Source: Emiliania huxleyi CCMP1516 (Eukaryota; Haptophyta; Isochrysidales; Noelaerhabdaceae). From it: a stretch of 64,000 nucleotides of DNA. The first letter of the stretch is position 1, and every line of letters starts with the position of its first letter. Positions 10,666-20,149 of this stretch are shown in pieces. The translations under genes and the position numbers were made by a program. Under the pieces are notes generated by a model. That model saw only the letters and a list, made by a program, of their open reading frames with translations. It searched no databases and was not told the origin of the DNA. The stretch lies in contig NW_005201069.1 in NCBI RefSeq assembly GCF_000372725.1, positions 144,921 to 208,920 on the forward strand. The letters are read 5' to 3'.

Positions 10666-12483
10666 TCAAAAGTCGTCACCGCGGAGCGACCAACTCCCAA
10701 TCGCCCGCAGGAGCGCCGATGGCCCGCCCAAGATGTAAGTGGCCGATCCCGCAGCCGTCGGGGGTAGGCCACGCGCCTCAGGCTGGTACGCCCCACTCAG
10801 CCACACGCCCCAGCCCGCCATGATCACCCTCCGCTCCAGATACTCCGTGATTGCCAGGATCGCCCTATACCCCTCGTCCTCGGCCCAAACATTCCACGTC
10901 GTCACGGCGGTCACGGAGCGGCACTTTGAGATGACCAGGTGGCCGCAGTGGTTGAGGACCACCTCGTAATCCGGTACGAGCTCCGGCGTCGTCCGGTTTG
11001 CCACATAGTCGTTGCTGCACAGGATGTACGGGTCGTCCGTCCCACACACCATCAGCGTAGGCACCAGCACCGTCCCTAGGTCCATGCTCTGCGGCATCCC
11101 ATCCTCCGGCCCGGGCGTGCCGCCCAGCCGCTCGTACATCTCCTATCGGGCGTGTCGTGGGCGTGTCGTGGACGTGTCGTGGGCGTGTGCCGCCCAGCCG
11201 CTCTTGCATCTCCTTGACGCTGGTGATCATCGTCGCGGCCATCGAGTTGGCAGCGAAGAGGCCGAACGAGCCGTAGCCGATGAGGGGCGGCAGCGCCATG
11301 TACTTTGGGATGGTGCCGTGGTACCATTTCAGGCCATTGGAGGGCAGGATCCTGAACCTGTGTGGTGAATTCCAGAGGGGTGGAGCCGAGAGGAATATGC
11401 CTGGATCCCGACGGGCCGTCCATCGGGACGGTCGGTCCAAGGCGAGGCGTCATAAATCGAGAATACGGCGCGTCGTGGCTCAACCGTCATATTCACGTTA
11501 ATGAATACAGGAATGTGAATGTGGCATCTAGAACGTTGAACAGGTAGTCTCCCGCGTCAGGCATGTGGAAGTAGTTGAAGTAGTTGACGCCTATTGGGAG
11601 GTTTCGAGAAGGTTCAGGGAAGGTTCTGACGGCGTTGGAAGGGGTTCAAGCAGTTGACGCCAAACTGCTGGGCCGCCACTGCGTTCTCCCCATACAGGGC
11701 GCTGCTGAAGACGTCCGGGTGCGGCACAGCCAGCGAGACAAACGTGCTGAGCCGGCTCGCCTGAGGTAGTGAGGCAAATGGTAGGTGAGCACTCTGCACG
11801 CATTGCGTGGGCAAGGACAGAGCTTTCGCCTCGGGCTGCGCCGCAGCAACCCAGCCCAGCACCGCGCCGTGGTCGTGCGCGACTACGCTGAATTTGGAGG
11901 AGGGCCCAAATGCAGCGTCGGCAAGCGCCCATACGTCCGTCACGAGCACGTCAAAGTCGTACGCCTCGAGGTCGTCTGGAGAGGCGCCTGGGCTATACCC
12001 GCGCAGATTGCAGGCGCATGTCCGCAGCTTGACTCCCGCGTCGATCCAATGATCGGTCAAGGGAAGCCAAAAGTCCGCGTCGTGCGGGAACCCGTGCAGG
12101 AGCAGCACCGGATCCGCCTCGGGCGGTCCGGAGGTGCGGCACTCGAAGCACAGACCATTGGCGCTGAGGCCTGTGCAGTCATAGCGCGAGCCGTCCCAGC
12201 AGTCGAGCGTGTGCTCTTCGCACTGCGGTGGAACCATGAAGAGTGTCGTCTCCCGGGCGATCAAGTCATCACCGTCGTCATCACTGTGGAAGGGGAAGCT
12301 GATTCCTCTCGAGGCATCTCCCATGCCGACCGCAGAGAGTGTCCCATCCCACAGTCCGCCCAAGAGGCGGGCCGACGACGGATTGAGACGCAAGGGCACC
12401 CAGCAGACGAGCGCAACGCTTAGCAGTATCAGGCCGGCGTGCGGGCGCCGTCGATGCGACGGGCCCGCGTTAGCGGTGAGCAT
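10666..12483 (-). CDS. Membrane-anchored alpha/beta-hydrolase, epoxide hydrolase/haloalkane dehalogenase-like
   Basis: Exons 12483-11661, 11590-11542, 11357-11213 and 11142-10666 sum to 497 codons. The start MLTANAGPSHRRR is preferred to the ATG at 12558, which would overlap the divergent neighbour. An N-terminal hydrophobic helix (LILLSVALVCWVPL) is followed by a Cys-containing linker and the hydrolase fold: oxyanion motif LLHGFPHDADFW, and VVAHDHGAVLGW, where the Asp takes the nucleophile place as in HDWG epoxide hydrolases. LVPTLMVCGTDDPY carries the late acid and LNHCGHLVI the catalytic His. Introns: 11660-11591 (GC-AG), 11541-11358 (GT-AG) and 11212-11143 (GA-AG, or GT-AG if the donor is 11218). 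All three start like the next exon, the last over about 30 bases. Confidence 0.85.
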
Positions 12484-12536
12484 GGTGAGGGCAAAACGGA
12501 CGGACGCATGACGAAAAGCATCGAAAAGTAGTACGA
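12484..12536. promoter_or_regulatory. 53-bp divergent start-to-start spacer
   Basis: The hydrolase ATG (12483, minus) and the P450-like ATG (12537, plus) are separated by 53 bp, so the two genes must share one compact bidirectional promoter or overlap in their 5' ends. Confidence 0.45.
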
Positions 12537-14468
12537 ATGGCAGCGTGCGACGAGCCAAAGACGCGATGCGTCAGGTGGTCGGCGGAGGTGCAGAGAAAGG
12601 CGCTGCAGGGCAGCTGCATCGAAAAGACGTGCTGCCTGCCGCTGCTCACAAACTTCGACCTCCTTCAGTACACGCTGCACCGAAAAGATTGGAACGCGCA
12701 GCGGCAGGCAATCTTTGGCGATACCTTTGTTGGACTTGGGAAGCTCAACTTCAACTCGTGCGCATGTAGCCGCTGTCTCCGCCCTCGTCAATAGTACCAC
12801 GCTCCGATTCCTCACTCAGGTACGAGGACGTCTCTAGCATCATTGGCAACTCGCAGGAGCGTGCACCATTTGTTGGCCGTGCCCATTTTGACCCAGACAA
12901 GCTTCCTTCCACATTTCCGTTGTTCCTCGACAACGTCACTGGCGCGCCGGCAGACCTGGCAGCGCGGAGGAGCGCCAAAAAACTCTTCAACGAGGTGCTG
13001 CTGCTGGCTGCCACCCCCGGCTCTAGCACGGTCCACAGCGTAGCGATAGTTGCCACAACTGACTATGGACTGGTCGCACTCGCCCAGACGCTATCAACAC
13101 CGAGCTGCCTTCAGCGCAGCGTCGACACGAAAGCGAGGGCAGCCGCCCACGCGCTTGGCGAGGCCATCCGCGCAGACGAGAGCGCAAATTCTCCTCCGCC
13201 GCCAGTGATGTTCAACGGCACTGTCGAGGTGCCATTCGGAGGGTCACATATCCGAGGCCACGTGATGTGGTGGATACACTACGTCATCCTTGGGATCGAC
13301 CTGAAAGCAGACTCGGCGCTCCTAGAGGATGTGGGCCTCCTTATGCGAGAGGACAGGCTGCTCGATCCTCTCGGCCCGCTGGAGAAATGCGCACCCATGA
13401 AGGCGCCGGCCGGGCTCTTTGCTGCCGTTCGCATGGGCGCGCACCGCGCACGACGCGCACTCGTGAGATGCGTGCGTACCCCCGCCCCCCCGCCCGTCCG
13501 CCCTCCACAGCTGGCATGAATGGCCTGTGCGCCGGTCTTTGGTGCGGCTGGCGCGAGCGCGGGCCGCTTGAGCGGGTCCTCTCGGCTTACGAGGCGCGCG
13601 CGCGCCCCCCCCCCCCCCGCCACATAACTTCAGCACTCCCCACACCGCACTTACTTGACCGAGACGCCGGCGGAGTCGCCAGGCATCGCCGGCCTTTGCG
13701 GACTTGCCTTGGCTCGACTCCGAGTTCGGCTCGCGCAGAGCCGCCGCCGAGCTAATGCTCACCACTCTTACCTTTGCTGCGTTTCTCGGCTCGGTGAACT
13801 TGCTCGCGGCCACTCTCTCCCACCTGCCAGAGTCGGCCGCCGCCGCCGCCGCCTCCGAGCTCGGCGATGACGGGCCGCTTACTTGCTTTGTGCTCGAGAG
13901 CGTCCGCCTCGCCGCGCCTGTCAACCAGATCAACGTCTACTTGAGCGAGGCGAAGACGGTGGTAATTGGCAAGGGGGAGGAGGCGCGTGAGGTGGCCTTC
14001 CCTGCGGGGACGCGCTGCGCAGCAAACATCATGGGCGGCTGCTCAGACGCGGAGGTCTGGCCAGACCCAACGTCATTCGACCCGTGCCGTGCCAACCTCA
14101 AGGCGGCATCGCTCAACTTCAATGCCATCGGCTACAAGGATGCGGTCGCCGATCTGCCTCGATCGTCCTTCGACCCGCCTGGCGCGGGCGGCTGTCCGCA
14201 CTTGAGTCGGGAGCAGGCGGAGCAGGCTGAGGCGCAATGGGATGCCTCGCGCGTGTGCCCTGGTCGGTTCCTGACTACGGGTATGGCTGCGGCGGTGGTG
14301 CGCGCGTATCACGCGCTGGAGCCGCCTGCTGTTGCATCCATACCTGTTCTGCAGCAGCACCATGCAAAACGGTACCTGGCCCTCGCCGCTCGCATGGACG
14401 TTGCCGCTACCGCCATAGCAAGGGGTGTCAACTCCTCGACGTACGTAAAATTGAGGAGAGGCGGTTAG
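12537..14468 (+). CDS. Cytochrome P450-like protein (CYP74-like layout)
   Basis: The first exon begins MAACDEPKTRC and runs through TLHRKDWNAQRQAIFGDTF. After an intron ending near 12817 comes YEDVSSIIGNSQERAPFVGR, continuing to about 13437. A probable GC-AG intron leads to the last exon (about 13693-14468) with FADLPWLDSEFG. That exon carries LESVRL (the ExxR of helix K), DAEVWPDPTSFDP (the PERF-like region) and VCPGRFL (the heme-thiolate loop) before a final helix. The Phe-x2-Gly part of the classic heme loop is missing, and the Pro-Val after ExxR recalls CYP74 allene oxide synthases and relatives, which use hydroperoxides rather than O2. Substrate unknown. Single-exon parts are clear, but the splice sites are inferred. 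Confidence 0.6.
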
Positions 14469-14665
14469 TTGCGTTGCCAGCAAGCTTGCAGGATGCTCTC
14501 ATGTTGCACATTGGCGCTTCGTCACAGTCATGAGAGTTTGAGCGGACGGAGAACTCGCGAAGAGAACTCGACACTACGGGTACGATTCCTGTTGCGTTCA
14601 GGTGTAGTTCTAGCTTCTACGGTTGTTTGGTCTCCACATCTCTCCATTGTTAACAAAAAACAACC

Positions 14666-17600
14666 TTATTGAAACGACTCAGAACCGAGAGCCCGCAGGA
14701 CTGCCGCCTCGACTTCGGTCGCCGTGGGCGGGACGCTAGTCTCCCACGCCCGCGCTTCGAGCGCCTCAGTCACCGACCGTGCCACGGTCTTGAAATGCTG
14801 GCGGCCGAGGTCGCGGCGGTGCAATGCCGCCTTGACGAGGGCGAGGATGGCTGCTTTGCCAATCGCGCCAGCGGGCTCTGACCGCTTTCGCTTGAGCGCA
14901 CGTCTGGCTGCCGCTGCTGTGTCGGCGCTGTCGGCAACCACGGCGGCGGCCGGCGCAATGCTGCATTCCGCGTCTCCGGTGCAAGCGGTGCAAGACGCCT
15001 CGGGCGAGGCCTCTTTCGGGGCCTCTTTCGACTTGTCGAGCCCGCTGCCGCTGCCGGCCTTCACCATCAGTGCCTCTCCCAACAGGGCGTGCAAAGCGGC
15101 AGCTGCGCGATCTCGCAGCGGCGCAGATTGCGCGTTCGCTGAGAGCAACAGCAACACCTTGCCAAGCCCCCGCGACTGCTGCAGATATGCCGGAGAGGAC
15201 GCCGGCGCCACCGCCTCGCACACGGCCATCGCCGCAAGCTGCATCTTGCGATGCTGCTCGGGAGAGGAGCCGGCGGCGGGGCGAGCCGCCAGCCAGCGGC
15301 GCAGCATCGAGAGCACTCCGTTGCGGACGAGCGGCACAAGCATCTCCCTGGACGCGATTGCCGTCATGAGGGTGGGCAGCACTCTCGCCCGCGCCTCCGT
15401 CGGCATCGCCGCAGCGGTACGGTCGAGCGACACGGCATGGTGGCATCGCCGCACGAGTGCGAGCGCATCCTCCTCGCGGGCAACCGCTAGCGCCAGGGCC
15501 GCCGCCGCCGCTGCCGCCGCCGTCGCCACGGGTGGTGGTCTCGCTGCCGGCGCCAATGCGACGGGTGGCGCTGACCCGCCCAAGAAGTCGCCGTCGAGAA
15601 GCCGCTCGACGACAGACGAGCCCACGCTCCCGCCCCTCCCGCCACCCTGTCCCGCCGCGCCGCGCCGACCCGAACCGCCTCGCCCCGGCACGCGGCCCCT
15701 CCCCGCCCCTTCTGCCCTCCCCGCCCCTTCTGCCGGCCGGCTGGCGGTGCTCGAGCCGGGAGGAGCCATCACCGCTGCAGGCGCGGCTGCGACCGTGGGA
15801 GCGGCAATCGGCACAGCGCCCGCGGCTGTCCCAGCCGCGGGGGCTGGCGCCGGAGGGGCAGGCGCCGCTTCGCGCCTCGCCGCTCGCCATGCGGCTGCCG
15901 CTTGTGCGATCGAAGCGCCGGCCTTGGGGCGGCGCTTCTCCTCGCCGCTTTGCGCGGCGGGCGCAGCGGCGGGCGAGGCGGCCGGCGAGGCGGTAGCAGC
16001 AGGGGGCAGCCTGGCGCCGCCGCCGCGCACGGAGGGCACCGTGCGAGAGGCGGCAGGGCGAGAGGCTGCGGGGCGGCGCACGGCGTCTCCCTTCCAGCGG
16101 CGCGCGGGAATGGCGTCTGCGCGCTCCCAGCTCTCCCACGCGATCGCCTCGATGTCGGCGTCGGTGAGCGAGGGCGTGCCAGCGGCGCGCGAGGGGCGGC
16201 GCGCGAGCACCTGCGGCGGCGGCGGTGCTCCAAAGACGGCGTCCGGATCGGGCTGCTGCGAGACGCGGCTCGGCCCGGCGGCGCTCGCCTGGCCTGGAGA
16301 CCTCCGCTTGGACGCTGCGCCAGAGGGGCGGGGGGCCGCAGGGCGGTGCCCGGCCGGCCGCCAGCGGACGCCGCGCGACTCGGCGAGGGAGTCGAGCAGC
16401 GCCGCCCACTGGCGAAGCGCCCGCAGCCGCCGGCGCGGCGAGGAGGCGGCTCTGTTCTCTCCGCCGCCGGCCGGCTGGTCCGATCGGGCTGGCGCACGCG
16501 GCTCGCCCAGAGGTCGCGCCAAGCCCGGCGGGGCACGCGGCAGCGGCGGGGATGCCAGCGCTGCCAGCGGCCCGCTGCCGCCGCCCCTCGCGGCTTGTTG
16601 CTGCCGCCGGCTCGGCCAGGCTCCAATCGAGAGGGGAGCGGTCGAGCCCGGCGCCGGCGCCGGCGAGGGCGACGCCGCCGCCGCCGTCCACGTGGGTCGA
16701 AGGTGGTCGAGCGGGCACGGCACAAGGCCGCCCGCGTCCGGGCCCGAGGGAAGCCCGCTCGCAGGCCCGCTCGCAGGAGGCGGGGCGGCAGCCTCACGTG
16801 CAGCGCGGGCGGCGGTGGCGGGGCGCGAGGCGGCACGGCTTCGGGACGCAGCGAGGGGTGGAGCAGGGCTGGCAGCGGCTTCTGCGGCCGCGATGCAGTC
16901 GGCGGAAGCGGCGGGGGGTGTCGGAGGGGCGGGAGGATTTGTGGTGGTGGTGGAGGGATGGTTTGTGGTGGCCGCCCCTCCGTCCGTGTGAGCCGAGGAA
17001 GAGGGGGAGGATCGGGTGGAGAGGCACGCTGCCAGCGAGGCGGCCAGGGAAGGCTGGCCGGCGGCCGTTGGAGCGGCCGCGGCAGGAGCGGTAGCGGTGG
17101 CAGGGGCGGCGGTGGCAGATACGGCGGTCGCAGAGGCGGCGGCGGGTGTGGAGGCGTCGGGTAGGGCGGGTGCGGTGGTTGTAGCGGCGGCGGCGGGAGG
17201 TGGAGAAACGGCGGCAGTGGCGGCGGCGGCGGCGGCGGAGGCGGAGGCGGCGGCGGAGGCGGAGGCGGAGGCGGAGGCGGAGGCGGCGGCGGCGGCGGAG
17301 GCGGAGGCGGAGGCGGAGGCGGAGGCGGAGGCGGAGGCGGAGGCGGAGGCGGAGGCGGAGGCGGAGGCGGAGGCGGAGGCGCTTGACGGAGACGCACCCT
17401 TCTCCGGAGAGGGAGCTGCTCCCTTGCAGAGCAGCCTCGCTAGGCGGGCGCGCATCGTCTCGCAAGGCTGGCAGACGAAGCGGGCGGCCAGCGCCTCCAT
17501 GTTGGCTGCCGCGGCGCCGCCGTCGTCGTCGTCGTCACCGCCGCCGACCGAGCCGTTGGCGTCTGCAGCGGCTGCGGCGGCACTTGGGGCGCGCTCCTCT

Positions 17601-18628
17601 GCGCTGCTGGCCTCCTCGGCGTTCCCCGCGTCGCACCCGCCCGGAGCGTGGTACCACTTGCTGCAGAGCAGGCAGCGGAGCAGCTCACCGTCACCGCCGC
17701 CGCACGCGCCACACACCGGCACAGGAAGCAGGGGGAGCAGGGCGGGCCCGCCCTCGCCGCTCGCCGCCTCGCCGCCGCCTCCCTCCCCCTGCGCGCCACC
17801 TCCGTCGCCGTCAGCTCCCTCCGGCTGCTCCTGCGCCCGCACGCTCGGCGCCTCAGCCACCAACGAGCCGCTCGCATCGAGCTCCACCGCCACCGCCGCC
17901 GTGTGGTCGTACACGAGGTAGCTCTTGTCGGCAGCGCGCAGCGACTGCAGCAGACTGCGCGCCAGCCCGCCGCGGTCCGAGAGGCGCTGCCGCCGCCAAA
18001 AGGCCATCGCGATCGGGCCGATGTCGGACTGGGTCAGCAGCAGAGCGGGCGGGCCGGGCGCCCCCGTGGGCTGCAGCGCCCAGCCGTGCCCCTCGCCGCG
18101 CGGCTGCGGCGAGGCGGCCCGCTCGGCGAGCAGCCGCGCCACCCGCTTCAAGGCGTTGACGACCCTCGTGCCGTGGCCGTGGCCGCACACTCCGGGGCGC
18201 TGGCCAACCACGATCAGAAGCACCTCGAGCACGATGCGCCGGCCGGGCGCGAGGCCGCCGTTTGGACCAACAAGCTGCTGCTGCCGCCGCCCGCCCGCCT
18301 CTCCGCGCACCCAGTAGGCGCGGAACGTGGCGCCGCCGAGCAGAGCGCCGTCGGCGCGTCTGCAGAGCCCGAGCGTCGCATTGTGCTTGTGTCGGTAGAT
18401 GAGGTTGTGCAGATGCGAGCGCTCCCGCAGCGCCGGCAGCAGCTCGTCGCAGAGGCACTTGTACTGCCGCAGCCAGCGGAGCTGCTTTGCCGCGCCACCG
18501 CCGCGAGCCGGGGCGCAGTGCACGAGCTCGACCGGCGATGAGGCCTCATGGTTGACCTGCCGACAGACCTGGTCGACCGCCGCTTCCAGCGGTGCGGCGG
18601 CGATACCGACCACTTTGGCCGTGGCCAT
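14666..18628 (-). CDS. GNAT acetyltransferase - PHD finger - TFIIS N-terminal-like nuclear protein
   Basis: One uninterrupted 1320-codon exon. Residues about 50-170 hold a GNAT fold: HNLIYRHKHNATLGL, LLGGATFRAYW and RRIVLEVLLIV, then a PGVCGHGHGTRVVNALK acetyl-CoA loop, close to GCN5-type N-acetyltransferases. At about 300-390 a PHD finger has CGAC, LLRCLLCSKWYH, a linker and FVCQPC. A long Ser-Ala/Pro disordered region follows. Near residues 1090-1185, LSMLRRWLAARP and LGKVLLLLSANAQSAPLRDR match the TFIIS N-terminal (LW/Iws1/Med26) helical bundle. The last 70 residues (HFKTVARSVTEALEAR) weakly resemble an SRI RNA-polymerase-CTD-binding domain. Inference: a chromatin reader/acetyltransferase tied to transcribing polymerase II. 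GNAT and PHD are solid, TFIIS-N likely, SRI tentative. Confidence 0.8.
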   Translation of the reverse strand: MATAKVVGIAAAPLEAAVDQVCRQVNHEASSPVELVHCAPARGGGAAKQLRWLRQYKCLCDELLPALRERSHLHNLIYRHKHNATLGLCRRADGALLGGATFRAYWVRGEAGGRRQQQLVGPNGGLAPGRRIVLEVLLIVVGQRPGVCGHGHGTRVVNALKRVARLLAERAASPQPRGEGHGWALQPTGAPGPPALLLTQSDIGPIAMAFWRRQRLSDRGGLARSLLQSLRAADKSYLVYDHTAAVAVELDASGSLVAEAPSVRAQEQPEGADGDGGGAQGEGGGGEAASGEGGPALLPLLPVPVCGACGGGDGELLRCLLCSKWYHAPGGCDAGNAEEASSAEERAPSAAAAAADANGSVGGGDDDDDGGAAAANMEALAARFVCQPCETMRARLARLLCKGAAPSPEKGASPSSASASASASASASASASASASASASASASAAAAASASASASASAAASASAAAAAATAAVSPPPAAAATTTAPALPDASTPAAASATAVSATAAPATATAPAAAAPTAAGQPSLAASLAACLSTRSSPSSSAHTDGGAATTNHPSTTTTNPPAPPTPPAASADCIAAAEAAASPAPPLAASRSRAASRPATAARAAREAAAPPPASGPASGLPSGPDAGGLVPCPLDHLRPTWTAAAASPSPAPAPGSTAPLSIGAWPSRRQQQAARGGGSGPLAALASPPLPRAPPGLARPLGEPRAPARSDQPAGGGENRAASSPRRRLRALRQWAALLDSLAESRGVRWRPAGHRPAAPRPSGAASKRRSPGQASAAGPSRVSQQPDPDAVFGAPPPPQVLARRPSRAAGTPSLTDADIEAIAWESWERADAIPARRWKGDAVRRPAASRPAASRTVPSVRGGGARLPPAATASPAASPAAAPAAQSGEEKRRPKAGASIAQAAAAWRAARREAAPAPPAPAPAAGTAAGAVPIAAPTVAAAPAAVMAPPGSSTASRPAEGAGRAEGAGRGRVPGRGGSGRRGAAGQGGGRGGSVGSSVVERLLDGDFLGGSAPPVALAPAARPPPVATAAAAAAAALALAVAREEDALALVRRCHHAVSLDRTAAAMPTEARARVLPTLMTAIASREMLVPLVRNGVLSMLRRWLAARPAAGSSPEQHRKMQLAAMAVCEAVAPASSPAYLQQSRGLGKVLLLLSANAQSAPLRDRAAAALHALLGEALMVKAGSGSGLDKSKEAPKEASPEASCTACTGDAECSIAPAAAVVADSADTAAAARRALKRKRSEPAGAIGKAAILALVKAALHRRDLGRQHFKTVARSVTEALEARAWETSVPPTATEVEAAVLRALGSESFQ
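17225..17385. repeat. GGAGGC hexanucleotide repeat encoding (Ser-Ala)n
   Basis: About 25 units of GGAGGC/GGCGGC, read on the minus strand as alternating Ser-Ala in the disordered region of the GNAT-PHD protein. Length probably varies between strains. Confidence 0.9.
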
Positions 18629-20149
18629 CGCATACGGTTACCTGCTTCGGCGAGCGTCGTCGTCGCTAGATCCAAAGAGACGCGGCCGGTGCCAGCCCTT
18701 CTGTGCGGCCATTCTGGGGGAAATAAAGAATGTCGCCGGGCGCTGCTACAGCGGCGCGAGAAGCAGGCAGCGGCGAGTCTGGCCGTTCTCTCGACGCCGG
18801 CCGGCGAGGGTGGCGGCCTGTGGCCGGCTGGTGGGCGGAGAGCAGCCACAACCGGCGTGGGGGTGCTCAGGAGGCTGCGCGGCGACAAAGTGGTACCACT
18901 TTCGCCTCTGGGCCGGCGCGGGGCCCCCCGGAGGCACCGTGCGCCGCGCCGCAGTGCGGAAACGGGGCTCCGGCGCTCAGAGTCGCTCAGAGCACCAACT
19001 TCCCGAATGAGTACGGTTAAGTAGAGGGCAGATTTGGAGAGATCTCGAGGAGTACATACAGATAGACCCTCCAACCACCAGAAAACTCCGACCTGATCGG
19101 TCGTACTGACCGCCGACAGATCACTCCAGACAGCAGACAGGCCGACGTCTGCACGCGGCCGGCCGGGCGAGAGGCTTGACACGATCCGACCCTGCGACCC
19201 TGACGCTGCTGCTCTAGCTATCAGCCATGCACTGCTGACTGCTGCCACAATGTGCGACCTGTGCTGGCCCACTTGGCGGCCTTCCCGGTCAGTGGTGAGG
19301 CGCAGTTCAGAGCTGTCGATGGCGCGATGCCGCACTGGTCCCACATTGGTAACACGAGACCACCACGTTTGCCGGTCCAAGAGAGAGGCACCGGCGCTGT
19401 CCTGAGAAGGTGCGTGGTCCTTCTTGACTGCCCATGCGCGCGAGGCTGTGTAGGCATAGCCTCGAGAGTGCCAGCAGCCAATCCGAGGTGACGCGCATTG
19501 CGCCAGAAGCGTGCACGCAGCTGGAAGGACACCTTCCTACTGGCCGTACGATCAGGTCGTCACTGAATGCTTGATACTAAGGCCGCGAGCTATGCAGGTG
19601 ATCAATTGTGCATCATGGCACGGTCAGCTGCGCCGACAGGCTGTCGCAAGGCGTGATAGCATGGCCGCAAGTACGCCGAATTCCCATGAAAACAAGTAAA
19701 AAATCGCAAAAAAGAAAAAACTCAAAAAAAATCGGCGCCTGCGGCGGGCCATGGGACCCCATCTCCCCCCCGCATGGACACCCTCTGGGGCCCCCGCGCC
19801 GGCCCAGAGACTTTCGCTGACTCGAAAGGGGGCTTGTGAACTGGGCCTTACGTGAATTCGCGCGTTGTAACATGTAAGTCGTCCAGCGAGCAGCGTCCTT
19901 ATCACACACACTCAGACCAATAACTTCACAGAGACCTCACACGTAAAGGGGAAGACATGCGCGCGGGGGGCGGGGCGGGGGTGACTCTGGGTGCGAGGAG
20001 CCTGCCCCCCTTCTAGAGGTTGCGCGCCTGGCGGAGCGCGCGCGCTTCCACACCCCTCCACGGCGAGCCGCCGTGCTGCACGGAGGGGGGGAGGGGGAGG
20101 GGGGGGGGGGCATTTGCGCGCACGGGCGCGAGCCCTCAATAAGTCGGCG
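18629..20149. other. Intergenic region with left arm of a long inverted repeat
   Basis: Upstream of the GNAT-PHD gene and downstream of the FHA/RING gene. Apart from the repeat arm (19024-19630) I see only A-rich and G-rich low-complexity stretches (19680-19735, 20085-20112) and no supported gene. Confidence 0.5.
19024..19630 (+). repeat. Left arm of long inverted repeat
   Basis: About 600 bp that recurs in reverse complement at 24590-26396, where it is split by a 1.18-kb insertion. Both arms encode the same short stretches on opposite strands (for example LAAFPVSGEAQFRAVDGAM), with about 90-95% identity by eye. No recognisable protein; more likely the end of a mobile element or a segmental duplication. 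Confidence 0.85.

Noticed and set aside
14724-18541. Long plus-strand frames (up to 755 codons) opposite the GNAT-PHD gene
   Set aside because: Ala/Arg/Ser-rich shadows of high-GC coding on the other strand; no domains, and the minus strand has clear GNAT and PHD motifs.
19252-19491. A conserved 80-residue peptide shared with 24640-24975
   Set aside because: Conservation reflects the inverted-repeat DNA; no family, no start context, and no evidence of codon-level constraint.
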